Shown here one piece after another: positions 27,352 to 36,354 of a stretch of DNA of 64,000 nt; within the stretch, counting starts at the first letter, position 1, and the number at the start of each line of letters is the position of its first letter. Under the pieces are notes generated by a model, which was not told the DNA's origin, did no database searches, and saw only the letters and a list, made by a program, of their open reading frames with translations. Both the position numbers and the translations under genes were made by a program. The DNA comes from Bacteriovoracaceae bacterium (lineage in GTDB: Bacteria > Bdellovibrionota > Bacteriovoracia > Bacteriovoracales > Bacteriovoracaceae), in NCBI GenBank assembly GCA_013141065.1, contig JABFRR010000008.1, positions 581,773 through 645,772 of the forward strand. Reading direction: 5' to 3'.

Positions 27352-27603
27352 TTAATAATCTTCTGGCATTTCACCACTGATGAGGGAATTGAGAATTTTT
27401 TTAGATTTGGAGTAGTCATGTCCTTTGGATAGGAGAAATCTTAGAACTTTGCCTTGTTCTGCAAAGTCTAATCCTGACTTTGTACCCATTTTCTTTTGGG
27501 CCAAGCGTGCGATTTGGTCTTCTTCGCTGGTACGGTGTTCTCCAAATACTTCTTCTATTTGCTCGTCTGTGACAGTCAAATGTTCTTGCTTAAGCTTTTG
27601 TCT
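27352..27603 (-). pseudogene. recX: recX, 3' part (interrupted by IS66-family element)
   Basis: This is the C-terminal half of RecX: RQKLKQEHLTVTDEQIEEVF...DQIARLAQKKMG, then GKVLRFLLSKGHDYSKSKKIL, the second and third three-helix repeats of the family. It is cut off from its 5' half by the IS66-type element at 27604-29359. Removing the element and one 8-bp target duplicate joins the halves in frame as ...YVRQK-LKQEH.... RecX modulates RecA filaments; with the insertion only a truncated protein is possible from the native start. An open reading extends into the IS from this side but is not a gene. Confidence 0.88.
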
Positions 27604-29359
27604 GAATCTATTCATCCCGCTGGGGTAATTTTTTAAATGTAAGGCCATGTTAGTTGGCCTTATGTCTTCCATATGAAAGTATTGGTGAATGCCATTCGCC
27701 GATATCAAAAACTTTACCATCGAACTATTTTCCAAGCTTCCGGTCAAAATGCTAGTTGGTGCAATTAAAACTCTTCTCAATAAAGTTGATGCTCAAGAAA
27801 ATAAAATAACTGAACTGTCTTCAGAAAATCAAAAGCTCAAGGATGAAATCAATCGCCTCAAAGGCGAAAAAGGCAAGCCAGATATTGCTAAAAACAAAGA
27901 TGACAAGAAAGATAGTGATGATAAAAAGAAAGGCGGCAAGAACGGCGGGCGTGGAAAAAATAAAAATGCTAAAGAAATAGAAATCCACAATACGGAAGAA
28001 AAAGATGTCGAAAAAAAAGATCTTCCAAAAGATGCACAATACAAAGGTACTAGAGATGTCGTAATTCAAGACATAAATTTTAATCTAAATAATACCAAAT
28101 TTATTATCCATAAATACTATTCACCATTTTTAGGAAAAGTTTTTGAAGGACAACTGCCTCCCGAATATAAAGGTAGTATCTTCGGACCTGGTATTTGGTC
28201 ATTTGTCATCCAGTTTCACTACGAGGCAAGAATGACACAAAATCTTCTTTTTTAAAATTTTAACCGGACTTAAAGTCAAAATATCTGTCGGCGAAATTTC
28301 AAATATGATTCTTTGTCATGAGAGATTTGAAGAAGAACGACAAAATGTAAGGGAAGCTGGAATCAGTCGAAGCGATTTTTCTCAAATTGATGATACCGGT
28401 GCAAGACTTAATGGAAAGAATGGTTACAGCATTGCAGTTTGTAATCAATTTTTACTGATTATTATACAAGTCTTTCAAAAATAGAGAGGCTGTATTGAGA
28501 GCACTTGCCGGAACAGAATTAAAATTTGCAATTAATGAAATTGCACTCAAATATGTTGATGATAAAGTTAACAATAAGGCAATCGTTGGCGAACTTAGAA
28601 AATTACAATCAAATAGATTGTATGGGCCAGATGAGTTTACCAATGAAATCCTAAATGCTCCCTGGGCGAGAGGAAAGATTACTTCGTGGATAAAACACAT
28701 AAAAGAAGGTTGTGCCATTGGTGCATTTAGGGATAATTTTCTTGGAGTGAGGTCAAAAATTTTGATTTGTGATGATGCCCCCCAGTTTAAAGGCATCCTG
28801 GAATTCTTAGGTCTTTGTTTGATTCATGAAGAACGCCATTATAAAAGTTAACTCAAGTCATCCCGATTTTATAAAAGCTGTTGCCGATTTTAGAGAAACA
28901 TTTTGGAAATATTACGAAAAGCTAAAGCTTTATAAAATTAATCCCAATGACAAGAAAAAGAAAGAATTGAGTGATGAATTTGATTTAATTTTTTTAGGTA
29001 AGACTTGTTACTTCGCTTTAAATCAATTGATGGAAAAAACTAGAGCAAAAAAAGATGAGCTGCTTTTGGTTTTGGAATTTCCAACTATTCCTTTGCATAA
29101 TAATACTTCTGAATTGGCAATGAGAGAAAAAGTTATTCAAAGAAAAATCAGAGGATATTTTAGAAGCTTAGAAGGGGCCATGGCATCAGATATTTTCTTA
29201 GGTCTGATGAGTACTTGCCGAAAAATAGGAATTAGCTTTGGTGAATATTTAAAAGACCGATTTTACAATCGCCACGAACTACCGCCGCTCGGTGATCTCA
29301 TTTGGATGGCTTAGCACTATTAAACCTGACCGATTTTCCCCATTAAAATGAATAGATTC
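27604..29359 (+). mobile_element. IS66-family element inserted in recX
   Basis: A 1756-bp element bounded by imperfect inverted repeats beginning GAATCTATTCAT at both ends, with 8-bp direct target repeats TTTTGTCT at 27596-27603 and 29360-29367. IS66 elements make 8-bp duplications. It carries only a tnpC-type transposase gene and no tnpA/tnpB, like the short ISBst12 subgroup. Inside the left end TAAGGCCA/TGGCCTTA (27640-27662) is a further inverted repeat, just upstream of the transposase. Confidence 0.9.
27689..29314 (+). pseudogene. IS66-family transposase (TnpC), frameshifted
   Basis: The N-terminus is typical: a leucine-rich coiled coil (LLNKVDAQENKITELSSENQ) and a very Lys/Asp/Gly-rich linker. 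The DDE domain follows in pieces: QIDDTGARLNGKNG (first Asp), ILICDDAPQFKGI (second Asp) and LHNNTSELAMREKVIQRKIR (Glu), ending with the usual ISFGEYLKDRF tail. Frame breaks fall near 28247-28252 (one T too many), near 28449-28453 (one T missing) and near 28842-28848 (A-run). So the active-site residues are all present, but the protein cannot be made in one piece. The pieces are 27689-28255, ~28253-28450, 28495-28851 and 28826-29314. Confidence 0.88.
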
Positions 29360-29589
29360 TTTTGTCTGACATAACTTACTGAATAACCTTTATTCATGAA
29401 GCCTTTAATTCTGGCTTCAGTATAAGCATCCTCCCGTAAATAGCCTCTGGCCTTGATCTCATTAAGCGCAGCTTCGCAGTCTTCAGGTGGGAATTTTTTT
29501 TCACGAAGTTTTTCTCTGAGTTTATGTTCAGAGTAGTCTCGACTTGAGATTATTTTAACGAGGTAACTATAGGCTCTGCTTGATGTCAT
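29360..29589 (-). pseudogene. recX: recX, 5' part (interrupted by IS66-family element)
   Basis: This is the N-terminal part of RecX: MTSSRAYSYLVKIISSRDYS, then EHKLREKLREKKFPPEDCEAALNEIKARGYLREDAYTEARIKGFMNKGYSVSYVRQK, the first repeat and start of the second. Reading continues 14 codons into the IS before a stop at 29320. It starts at the ATG at 29589, downstream of recA. Any product would lack the second and third repeats that contact RecA filaments. The interruption may also reduce transcription into alaS. Confidence 0.88.
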
Positions 29590-29604
29590 AATGATTTTTT
29601 AAAT

Positions 29605-29661
29605 AAAAAAACCACGCTTTCCTTAACGCCTTTTATTCAAAAGGGATTAATTCGAGCGTGG
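29605..29661 (-). terminator. Terminator between recA and recX
   Basis: On the minus strand CCACGCT (29661-29655) pairs with AGCGTGG (29618-29612), with an inner CCTTTT/AAAAGG hairpin, and is followed by seven T residues (29611-29605). Partial read-through would feed recX and alaS, a known arrangement in recA-recX loci. Confidence 0.7.
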
Positions 29662-29671
29662 CTTGGTCAAA

Positions 29672-30793
29672 TTACTGAAGATTCTTTTTTGATTTTTTTG
29701 TTTTTTCTTCTTCTTGCTTTACTGCTTCTTTGATTTCACCGGTTTCTTCATCGATGATTTCAGTAGCAGGTCCAGCTACAATTCCATACTTAATAAGAAT
29801 TTTTTGCTTAATTTCTTCTAACATTTCTGGGTTTCCTTCAAGGAAAGTTTTTGAATTCTCTCTTCCTTGACCAATCTTTGAATTGTTATATGCATACCAA
29901 GCACCGGCTTTTTCTACGATTCCGCTATTGGCAGCAAGATCGAGAATGTCTCCGACTTTTGAAATTCCTACTCCGTACATAATATCAAATTCAGCTTCTT
30001 TGAATGGAGGAGCAACTTTATTTTTGACAACTTTTACTTTTGTGCGATTACCGATGTGAGTTTCACCGTCTTTAATCGCTGCAGTTCTTCTAATATCTAA
30101 ACGAACAGAAGCGTAGAACTTTAGGGCGTTCCCACCAGTTGTTGTTTCTGGGTTTCCAAACATAACACCAATTTTCATACGAAGTTGGTTGATGAAAATA
30201 ACAGTACAGTTCGATCTTGAAATTGATCCAGTTAATTTACGTAATGCTTGTGACATAAGTCTTGCTTGAAGACCCATGTGTGAATCTCCCATGTCTCCTT
30301 CAAGCTCAGCTTTTGGAGTAAGAGCAGCAACTGAATCGACAATAAGCAGATTAACCGCACCCGAACGAACCAGCATATCTGTGATCTCTAGAGCTTGTTC
30401 ACCAGAATCTGGTTGAGAAATAAGTGTATTAGGAATATCAACACCAAGTTTTGCAGCATAAGCAGTATCAAGTGCATGTTCTGCATCGACGAAAGCGACT
30501 GTTCCGCCTTGCTTTTGGCATTCAGCTGCGATGTGAAGTGTAAGAGTTGTTTTACCAGAAGATTCCGGCCCATAAATTTCAATAATTCTTCCTTGAGGAA
30601 TACCACCTACACCTAGAGCAAGGTCTAAACTCAAGCAGCCAGTCGGGATCACCGCAAGTTTTTCGACAGCATTTTTGTTGTCGAGTTTCATGATTGCACC
30701 TTTACCAAACTGCTTTTCGATAGCAGACAAGGCCAGGTCTAGCGCTTTTAATTTTTCAGGTGACGGTGCCGCTGATACTTTCTGTAATGACAT
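29672..30793 (-). CDS. recA: RecA recombinase
   Basis: 373 residues. Motifs in order: the N-terminal polymerisation region ([17 protein letters not shown]), Walker [10 protein letters not shown] (75-83), [11 protein letters not shown], Walker [12 protein letters not shown], the L1/L2 loops including [37 protein letters not shown], and a long Glu/Lys-rich C-terminal tail. It forms ATP-dependent filaments on single-stranded DNA for recombination and for LexA cleavage. The ATG at 30793 has a perfect GGAGG upstream. The upstream region holds a hairpin, a LexA-like palindrome and a phased repeat array. Downstream are a terminator, the split recX and alaS. Confidence 0.98.
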   Translation of the reverse strand: MSLQKVSAAPSPEKLKALDLALSAIEKQFGKGAIMKLDNKNAVEKLAVIPTGCLSLDLALGVGGIPQGRIIEIYGPESSGKTTLTLHIAAECQKQGGTVAFVDAEHALDTAYAAKLGVDIPNTLISQPDSGEQALEITDMLVRSGAVNLLIVDSVAALTPKAELEGDMGDSHMGLQARLMSQALRKLTGSISRSNCTVIFINQLRMKIGVMFGNPETTTGGNALKFYASVRLDIRRTAAIKDGETHIGNRTKVKVVKNKVAPPFKEAEFDIMYGVGISKVGDILDLAANSGIVEKAGAWYAYNNSKIGQGRENSKTFLEGNPEMLEEIKQKILIKYGIVAGPATEIIDEETGEIKEAVKQEEEKTKKSKKNLQ

Positions 30794-30814
30794 GAATCCT
30801 CCGAGGGTGGTCTT

Positions 30815-30854
30815 AGAATGTTTTCCTATGCGTGTGCAATAAAGCTAACATTCT
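30815..30854 (-). promoter_or_regulatory. Inverted repeat in the recA leader
   Basis: AGAATGTT (30815-30822) and AACATTCT (30847-30854) form an 8-bp inverted repeat separated by 24 nt, just upstream of the recA ribosome site. It could fold as a leader hairpin or act as two half-sites. Confidence 0.35.
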
Positions 30855-30858
30855 TTAT

Positions 30859-30873
30859 AGTTATTCGATAACT
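30859..30873. promoter_or_regulatory. LexA-like palindrome upstream of recA
   Basis: AGTTAT-TCG-ATAACT is a perfect 6+3+6 inverted repeat, 66 bp upstream of the recA start and next to a CTATAAAG that could be the -10. Its core TTAT-N3-ATAA has the same 4-3-4 layout as the TTAC-N3-GTAA box reported for Bdellovibrio LexA. The operator role is inference. Confidence 0.45.
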
Positions 30874-30996
30874 TAAAACTTATGCAAATTAATCAACTTT
30901 TAAAAGAATCAAAGGCTTGTAATTATTGGACTAATTTAGTCAAAAAATCACAAATTGAACAATCACTAATCAATTCTTTCTCTAAAAATAGTTTGT

Positions 30997-31040
30997 GCGT
31001 AATCGATGCGTAAGTCAAACGTAATTTTAGCGTAATTTAA
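30997..31040. repeat. Four 11-bp phased direct repeats upstream of recA
   Basis: Four units start at 30997, 31008, 31019 and 31030: GCGTAATCGAT, GCGTAAGTCAA, ACGTAATTTTA, GCGTAATTTAA. [GA]CGTAA is at the same place in every unit and the period is exactly 11 bp, about one helical turn. The array lies at the pgpA stop and about 200-250 bp upstream of recA. Confidence 0.75.
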
Positions 31041-31540
31041 ATATAATTTAAGAATCCGCTAAAAAAAGTATTAATGACCAAGTAGAGAAGTCCGGCAAAA
31101 ACACCAGAGACAATATCATCGAGAATAGTTCCGGCTCCGTGATGAATCTCTTTATCAAAATAGGAAGCCGGCCAAAATTTAACAATATCAAAAAAACGAA
31201 AAAGAATAAAAAGAATCGCGAGGTGGCTAAGGTTGTGAGTTTGTATAAATAACCAAGCAGTACTCATGCCTAAAACTTCATCAATAACGATAAACTGTGG
31301 ATCGTGCAATTCATATTTTTTTTGCACACTCTCGGCTACAAAAGAAGAAATAAGCGTAACGATAACGATAAAAGGAATAAAAAGAACATAGGGTGGATTA
31401 AAACGGCCAAGTATATAAAGGAAGGGAAGTGTCGCAAGTGTTCCCCAAGTACCAGGTGCCTTAGGTAAAAAACCTACTCCAAAAAAGGAGAGGAAAAGAA
31501 TATCTAGTCTTCTTCGATCTGGTCGATTAGTCTCATTCAT
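31037..31540 (-). CDS. pgpA: Phosphatidylglycerophosphatase A
   Basis: 167 residues, a small integral membrane protein. PgpA-type motifs are GVGFLPKAPGTWGTLATLP at the N-terminus, FIVIDEVLGM in the middle and RFFDIVKFWPASYFDKEIHHGAGTILDDIVSG near the end, with several acidic residues facing the membrane surface. It dephosphorylates phosphatidylglycerophosphate in the last step of phosphatidylglycerol synthesis at the inner membrane. It starts at the ATG at 31540, with the divergent gene at 31586 only 45 bp away. It sits upstream of recA on the same strand, with the phased repeat array at its 3' end. Confidence 0.92.
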   Translation of the reverse strand: MNETNRPDRRRLDILFLSFFGVGFLPKAPGTWGTLATLPFLYILGRFNPPYVLFIPFIVIVTLISSFVAESVQKKYELHDPQFIVIDEVLGMSTAWLFIQTHNLSHLAILFILFRFFDIVKFWPASYFDKEIHHGAGTILDDIVSGVFAGLLYLVINTFFSGFLNYI

Positions 31541-31585
31541 TAGATAATAGTCTAGCTTGATTATTAGATCTTAAAAAGGTTTTAA

Positions 31586-32827
31586 ATGGAAAGACCAAGT
31601 TATCTTGAAAAGTATTTATTTGATTGGGAGATTTTCGATGTTGTTATCGGAGGTCGCTCGGCATTAGATACAAAAAATTTTTTGGGCCCCATGGGCTCGA
31701 GCGACGAAGTTAATCAATTTTTAAAAGGCTATGGACTAGACCCAAATGATCCAGTGGCGAAGTCAGAATTATTCGGTAGCTTTCAAGAGGCCATGCAGTT
31801 TATTAGGCGATACTTTCTTACCGAAGGAAATCCCGATGGTCTTGATCTCAAAGTTCCCAACTCTCTTTTAATGATCTCAGACATCAGCCAGCTTTTTTTA
31901 ATGGCGACTGACGATAATATTAATAAACGTGAGGATAAACTTTGGGCCGAGGTTGTGCTTAAAGTTATGCACACAATTATTCATGCTGATAAAGATCTTA
32001 GATCAAATTATTTCGGCATTGTTCAAACCCAAATTTTTGACCGGTTTTACAAATATATATTCAGAAGTGATGACGATAAATTGTTTATTGGAGTCAAGGG
32101 AACAGACGACGTCGTTCCTCTCGTAGATTTTGAGACCAAGTCAAAAAAAACCCGAGAGAGTGTGATTATTAAGTTGCTCCATAAAGCAGAAAATGTCGCT
32201 GAAGAATTATTTGATAGAGTAGGAGTTCGCTTCATTACGCACTCACGTTTTGATACCTTACGCTTAATACGATTTTTATTAGAGAAAAATATAGTTATTC
32301 CTCACAATAATAAACCAAGCCGTGCCGTCAATACCATGATCGACATGGTGAAATTTAAAGAAGCCCATCAAACACTTTTGAAAATGGCGATTAGAAATAA
32401 TCTTTCTGAAGATAGGTTTTTATCTGCCATGGAAAGAGCGGCTGTTGAGTCTCAACTGACACCATCAGAAAGTGAAAAAAACAAACATACCTCTAAGGCC
32501 TATCAGTCAATTCAATTTACCTGTCGACAGTTAATTGAATACAAGAATCCATTTCTGCAAGAATTTAATGAATTGAGAAGATTGGCAAAGTCTAATAATC
32601 CAGAAGAAAATGAATTGGCCCGTAGGGTTTTGAGTATGGACATCTCTTTAGTAGCGAGAGATATTCGCTTTTTTTATCCTTATGAAATTCAAGTTGTGGA
32701 TCAAGAGGCTTTTCGAGAAAATTCACAAGGCGATGCTTCCCATCAAGAATATAAGAGACAGCAAGTTCAGTCTGCAATGAGACGCATTTTTAAATCAATC
32801 ATTGAATTTAAAAAAATAAAAATTTAG
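31586..32827 (+). CDS. Conserved uncharacterised protein (TIGR04552-like)
   Basis: 413 residues, cytoplasmic, no signal peptide. I associate it with the uncharacterised deltaproteobacterial/Bdellovibrionota family TIGR04552 from its general look, from memory. The middle part, KTRESVIIKLLHKAENVAEELFDRVGVRFIT..RFDTLRLIRFL, resembles the RelA/SpoT synthetase core, where K-s..Si..Kl......i.D.vG.Ri.. is typical. The preceding VVLKVMHTIIHADKDLRSNYF could be an HD-like helix. None of the RelA/SpoT catalytic residues can be assigned with confidence. It is divergent from pgpA, and its stop overlaps the convergent hydrolase stop by 3 bp. Confidence 0.6.
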   Translation: MERPSYLEKYLFDWEIFDVVIGGRSALDTKNFLGPMGSSDEVNQFLKGYGLDPNDPVAKSELFGSFQEAMQFIRRYFLTEGNPDGLDLKVPNSLLMISDISQLFLMATDDNINKREDKLWAEVVLKVMHTIIHADKDLRSNYFGIVQTQIFDRFYKYIFRSDDDKLFIGVKGTDDVVPLVDFETKSKKTRESVIIKLLHKAENVAEELFDRVGVRFITHSRFDTLRLIRFLLEKNIVIPHNNKPSRAVNTMIDMVKFKEAHQTLLKMAIRNNLSEDRFLSAMERAAVESQLTPSESEKNKHTSKAYQSIQFTCRQLIEYKNPFLQEFNELRRLAKSNNPEENELARRVLSMDISLVARDIRFFYPYEIQVVDQEAFRENSQGDASHQEYKRQQVQSAMRRIFKSIIEFKKIKI

Positions 32828-33714
32828 AAAGATTTTGAAATGAATCGATGCATTCTCGCATTAATCAAATCAGGAAAATCAACTTGTGGAACGTGAGAGC
32901 CATCTTTGACAATATAGAGTGAACTGCTTGGTAAATATTTAGTGAGAATTTGTTGAAGATAATTGGGAATAATCTTATCTTTATCACCACCTATAACTAG
33001 TGTTGGAGCATTGATTGATTCTAAGTGATTAATGACATCGTGATCTTGCATGAGTTTTAAAAGATGGAAAAATAAGTTTTCCGGTAATTCACTTATTTTC
33101 TTCATATAGAGTTGCACAAATTCAATCTCAACTTGTTTCTTGTTAAATCCTCCATCAAAAATTGCAAATTGCGCGACTGGGTTTTTGTAGGAATGTTTCC
33201 AAAAAGAAGTGAAGAGATCTGGGAATTTTTTAGTAAAGGATTCAATATAAGGCAAGCCAATATCTACAATATTTGAATCAAACATAATGTTTTGTGGAGG
33301 AACAACGGTTCCTGAAATAAGAATTTGTGCAGAAACGTCCTCCGGGTATCTTCTGGCATGCTCGAGACAAATATTGACACCCATACTGTGGCCAATAAGC
33401 ACAGATTTTTTAATATTAAGACTGGCAAGTAATTCATGTAGATCTAATGTGATATTGGGAAATGTGCAAGTTTCGATGTCTCCATCCTGGGATGATGAAA
33501 AGTGAAAACGATAATCATGCAATAAAATTTGATATCCTAATTCTTCAAAAAAAGGAATTTGGTATTTGTAATGGTAGTTACTGCAAAGCAAGCCGTAGAT
33601 AAACACTAATACCGGTTTATGGGGATTGAGGTTTTCTATCTCAAAGTTGGTATTATAAAAGATGCGTATACCTTCATTAGTATAAAAATAATTAGGATGG
33701 TCTTGTTTAAACAT
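32824..33714 (-). CDS. Alpha/beta-hydrolase
   Basis: 296 residues. Alpha/beta-hydrolase fold with oxyanion-side loop VFIYGLLCSN, nucleophile elbow LIGHSMGVN (Ser110), acid in LVIGGDKDKIIP (Asp244 or 246) and His274 in VKDGSHVPQVDFP, so the triad is complete. No signal peptide, hence probably cytoplasmic. It overlaps the upstream FHA gene by 8 bp, so the two are translationally coupled. The substrate is unknown: esterase, lipase-like or C-C hydrolase are all possible. Confidence 0.85.
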   Translation of the reverse strand: MFKQDHPNYFYTNEGIRIFYNTNFEIENLNPHKPVLVFIYGLLCSNYHYKYQIPFFEELGYQILLHDYRFHFSSSQDGDIETCTFPNITLDLHELLASLNIKKSVLIGHSMGVNICLEHARRYPEDVSAQILISGTVVPPQNIMFDSNIVDIGLPYIESFTKKFPDLFTSFWKHSYKNPVAQFAIFDGGFNKKQVEIEFVQLYMKKISELPENLFFHLLKLMQDHDVINHLESINAPTLVIGGDKDKIIPNYLQQILTKYLPSSSLYIVKDGSHVPQVDFPDLINARMHRFISKSF

Positions 33715-34147
33715 TTTGAGTCTGCTTTTCTAGGTCCATTAAAACCTCTTCAATGAAATCAAGTGCGACCCGACATTCTGGTGCATTGGCTTCAAAAGCT
33801 TTAAATGGTTCAGTTAAATCAAGCCCGTTTGGGGTCTTCTGAAAGCTGATAATTTTGAGACTTGTTGGTCCAAATGAAATAATGTCATTCGTTTTAATTT
33901 TTAGTGAGCCGCTTATTTTCTTTCCATTAATTTGGTAAAAAGGTTCACGGTTTCTGTTTCTTACCATCAAGTGTTCACCATGAGCATCTTCAAAAATAGA
34001 TATTTTTAAAAAAAGTGCAGGCAATTCTTTATTAGAGATAATAATATCATTTCGCTTGGAGCGACCGATATGAATGTAATTAAAATTAAATTCATAAACA
34101 CCAAGTGCTAATTGATCGTCCGATGTCAGTACTTCTAATTGAATCAT
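33707..34147 (-). CDS. FHA-domain protein
   Basis: 146 residues, nearly all one forkhead-associated domain. The phosphothreonine-binding signature is IHIGRSKRNDIII (27-39), with the usual GR-S...ND spacing. The later NRNREPFYQINGKKI corresponds to the N-G loop of the fold, and it continues IKTNDIISFGPTSLKII. FHA domains bind phosphothreonine peptides, so this may be a target or adaptor for a Ser/Thr kinase; none is adjacent. Unusually, the residue expected to be Ser in the SxxH motif (here LPALF) is missing, which may weaken phosphopeptide binding. It is coupled to the hydrolase downstream. Confidence 0.82.
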   Translation of the reverse strand: MIQLEVLTSDDQLALGVYEFNFNYIHIGRSKRNDIIISNKELPALFLKISIFEDAHGEHLMVRNRNREPFYQINGKKISGSLKIKTNDIISFGPTSLKIISFQKTPNGLDLTEPFKAFEANAPECRVALDFIEEVLMDLEKQTQNV

Positions 34148-34188
34148 AGTGATATTATAGCAAGATTTGAGCTATTTTCTAGTTAATA

Positions 34189-36354
34189 TTAGACGGTAGT
34201 GAATACCCGAGTATCTTTTGAAAACTTGTCTAAAAGAATTTCAATTTCAGGATCCTTTTGATCTATTAATCTTAGTGCATCTTCTCGAGCTTGATAGAGA
34301 ATATCGGCATGCAATACAATGTTGGCCAATCGCTTTTGAGGAGCGCCACCAGATTGGTCTGTGCCAAAGAGATCTCCTTCACCTCTGAGTTTGAGGTCTT
34401 CTTCAGCAATTTTAAATCCATCGGTATTACTTTCAATTACCTTGAGACGTTCACGACTAAGGGCCGAAATTTGTTTGTCATTAACGAGAAAACAAAATCC
34501 AGGCTTTTCGCCTCTGCCAACACGTCCCCTTAGTTGATGAAGTGAACTGAGTCCAAATCGCTCTGGATTAATAATTGCCATAACTGTTGCATTCAAGACG
34601 TTAATACCAACTTCAATAACACTGGTAGAAACTAAAATATCAATTTTATGAAGCTTGAAATCTAAAAAGGTCCTAGCTTTTTCGTCGGACTTCATTTGTC
34701 CATGAAGGCCTTCGACTTTGTGATCGGGAAAATATTTTTTGTAGCGCTCTAGTATGTCGTTAAGATTGTGAAAGTCTTGATCAGGATTTTCATTAATCGC
34801 CGGTACAACAATATAAATTTGTTCTTTAAGAGACAATCTGGTTTTTAAAAAATTCAAATAAGGCTGATAGGTTTCTTCTGTTACAATTCTTGTTTTATGT
34901 CCCTTTCTCCCACTTGGCATTGATTTGATTGTAGAAATATCGAGATCACCATATTGAGTGAGACTTAATGAGCGAGGAATTGGAGTTGCGGACATAATTA
35001 AGCAATGAACACCCTGTCCTTTACTGGTAAGTTTGATTCTTTGGTCAACTCCAAACTTATGTTGTTCATCTATAATGGCCAGGGCAAGGGATTTAAAAGT
35101 GATGCTTTCTTGAATGAGTGAATGAGTTCCAATGATATAATTAATTTCTCCACTTAAAAGCTGTGATTGAATGAGCTTTTTTTCTTTTGCTGGAGTAGAC
35201 CCTAAAATGAGCTTAAAATTAACAGTGTTTTCACCAAAGAGTTCTAGGGCGCTTACGTAGTGTTGTATCGCTAGAGCTTCTGTTGGGCACATTAAAGCCA
35301 CTTGATTACCATTTTCTATAACTATCATCGCTGCGATCATGGCGACTGTTGTTTTTCCGCATCCGACATCTCCCTGAATGAGTCTCATCATGGGGTGTTC
35401 AGAAGCTAGGTCTCGTCTGACATCATTCAAGGCTTTTGATTGATCAACAGTGAGTTCATAGGGGTAAAGACTGGCAAATGACTTTAACATAGGTTCTGTA
35501 ATGCTAATTTTTTTCGTTTTAGGTTTTTTAAAAAACTTACGACGAAGATTGATTTTAATTTGATCGATAAAAAATTCTTCGTAAATTAATCGATGTTCAG
35601 CTTTTAATTCAAGCTCAGGTGTAGGCTTGGTTTTAGCATGAATAATTTTGAAAGCATCTCCAAGCGAGAGGAATTTATTTTGTTCGAGGAGTTTTTTAGG
35701 AAGTGTTTCAGGAATATTATTCCACAAGTCGGTCGGAATTTTATCAATGAACTTTTTAATATGAACACCTGAGACAGTATTGATAGTTGGATATTGAATT
35801 TTAAGATCATTGGAAACAGTAACAAATAATGAAGGGTCATCACTAGATTCAAGCGAATAAAATTCAGGATTTGTGAATTGAAACTGGCCATTAAATACTG
35901 AAGCCTCACCCATAAATTCGATGAGTGTGCATTTTGATATTTTAGAAGTTATCGATCCATAAGAATTAAACCATTTTAAAGAAATGATTCTTTCTGATAA
36001 AAGATCTTGAACATGAACTATTATATTATAGAGCATGGCCCGGCCCTTGCCCTTGACACGGAAGTTTGGTCTCGCTTGGACGTTTAAAATTTTAGCTCGC
36101 CCGATAAACATTCGGCCTTCTTCGATGTGTTCAAAACTTCGCAGCGGAGGTAGTTCAATAACTCTAAGAGGGAAGACCCATAGGAAGTCAGCTATTTCTA
36201 AGAAATTTGCACTGAGTAATTTTTCATAGGATTTTTTTGAGGCCTTACCAAGCAAATCCTCCAAAGAGGAGTTCCAGCTAATAATTTTTTTTGATTTAAC
36301 ACTAGGTAATTTAATAGATGTATTAATCGACGAATTCAAAGCCTTCAACCTCAT
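34189..36354 (-). CDS. recG: ATP-dependent DNA helicase RecG
   Basis: About 721 residues from the ATG at 36354. The wedge/OB domain (GRAKILNVQARPNFRVKGKGRAM...) is followed by superfamily 2 helicase motifs: LIQGDVGCGKTTVAMIAAM (motif I), MCPTEALAIQHY (Ia), AIIDEQHKFGVDQR (DEQH box, motif II), MSATPIPRSLSL (III), LHGQMKSDEKARTF and LVSTSVIEVGINV (IV-V), then RFGLSSLHQLRGRVGRG (VI). RecG regresses stalled forks and branch-migrates Holliday junctions. The frame is open to a TTG at 36411, which would overlap greA by 89 bp; the ATG is more likely, though without a strong ribosome site. It is the next gene after greA on the same strand. Confidence 0.94.
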   Translation of the reverse strand: MRLKALNSSINTSIKLPSVKSKKIISWNSSLEDLLGKASKKSYEKLLSANFLEIADFLWVFPLRVIELPPLRSFEHIEEGRMFIGRAKILNVQARPNFRVKGKGRAMLYNIIVHVQDLLSERIISLKWFNSYGSITSKISKCTLIEFMGEASVFNGQFQFTNPEFYSLESSDDPSLFVTVSNDLKIQYPTINTVSGVHIKKFIDKIPTDLWNNIPETLPKKLLEQNKFLSLGDAFKIIHAKTKPTPELELKAEHRLIYEEFFIDQIKINLRRKFFKKPKTKKISITEPMLKSFASLYPYELTVDQSKALNDVRRDLASEHPMMRLIQGDVGCGKTTVAMIAAMIVIENGNQVALMCPTEALAIQHYVSALELFGENTVNFKLILGSTPAKEKKLIQSQLLSGEINYIIGTHSLIQESITFKSLALAIIDEQHKFGVDQRIKLTSKGQGVHCLIMSATPIPRSLSLTQYGDLDISTIKSMPSGRKGHKTRIVTEETYQPYLNFLKTRLSLKEQIYIVVPAINENPDQDFHNLNDILERYKKYFPDHKVEGLHGQMKSDEKARTFLDFKLHKIDILVSTSVIEVGINVLNATVMAIINPERFGLSSLHQLRGRVGRGEKPGFCFLVNDKQISALSRERLKVIESNTDGFKIAEEDLKLRGEGDLFGTDQSGGAPQKRLANIVLHADILYQAREDALRLIDQKDPEIEILLDKFSKDTRVFTTV

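Noticed and set aside
27641..27662. Inverted repeat inside the IS66 left end as a terminator of recX
   Set aside because: It has no T-run on either strand and lies within the element, so it is more likely an IS-internal protein or RNA site.
27352..27780. A 142-codon minus-strand gene reading from inside the IS66 element into recX
   Set aside because: Its first ~59 codons are IS sequence; only the RecX half is meaningful, so it is not a separate gene.
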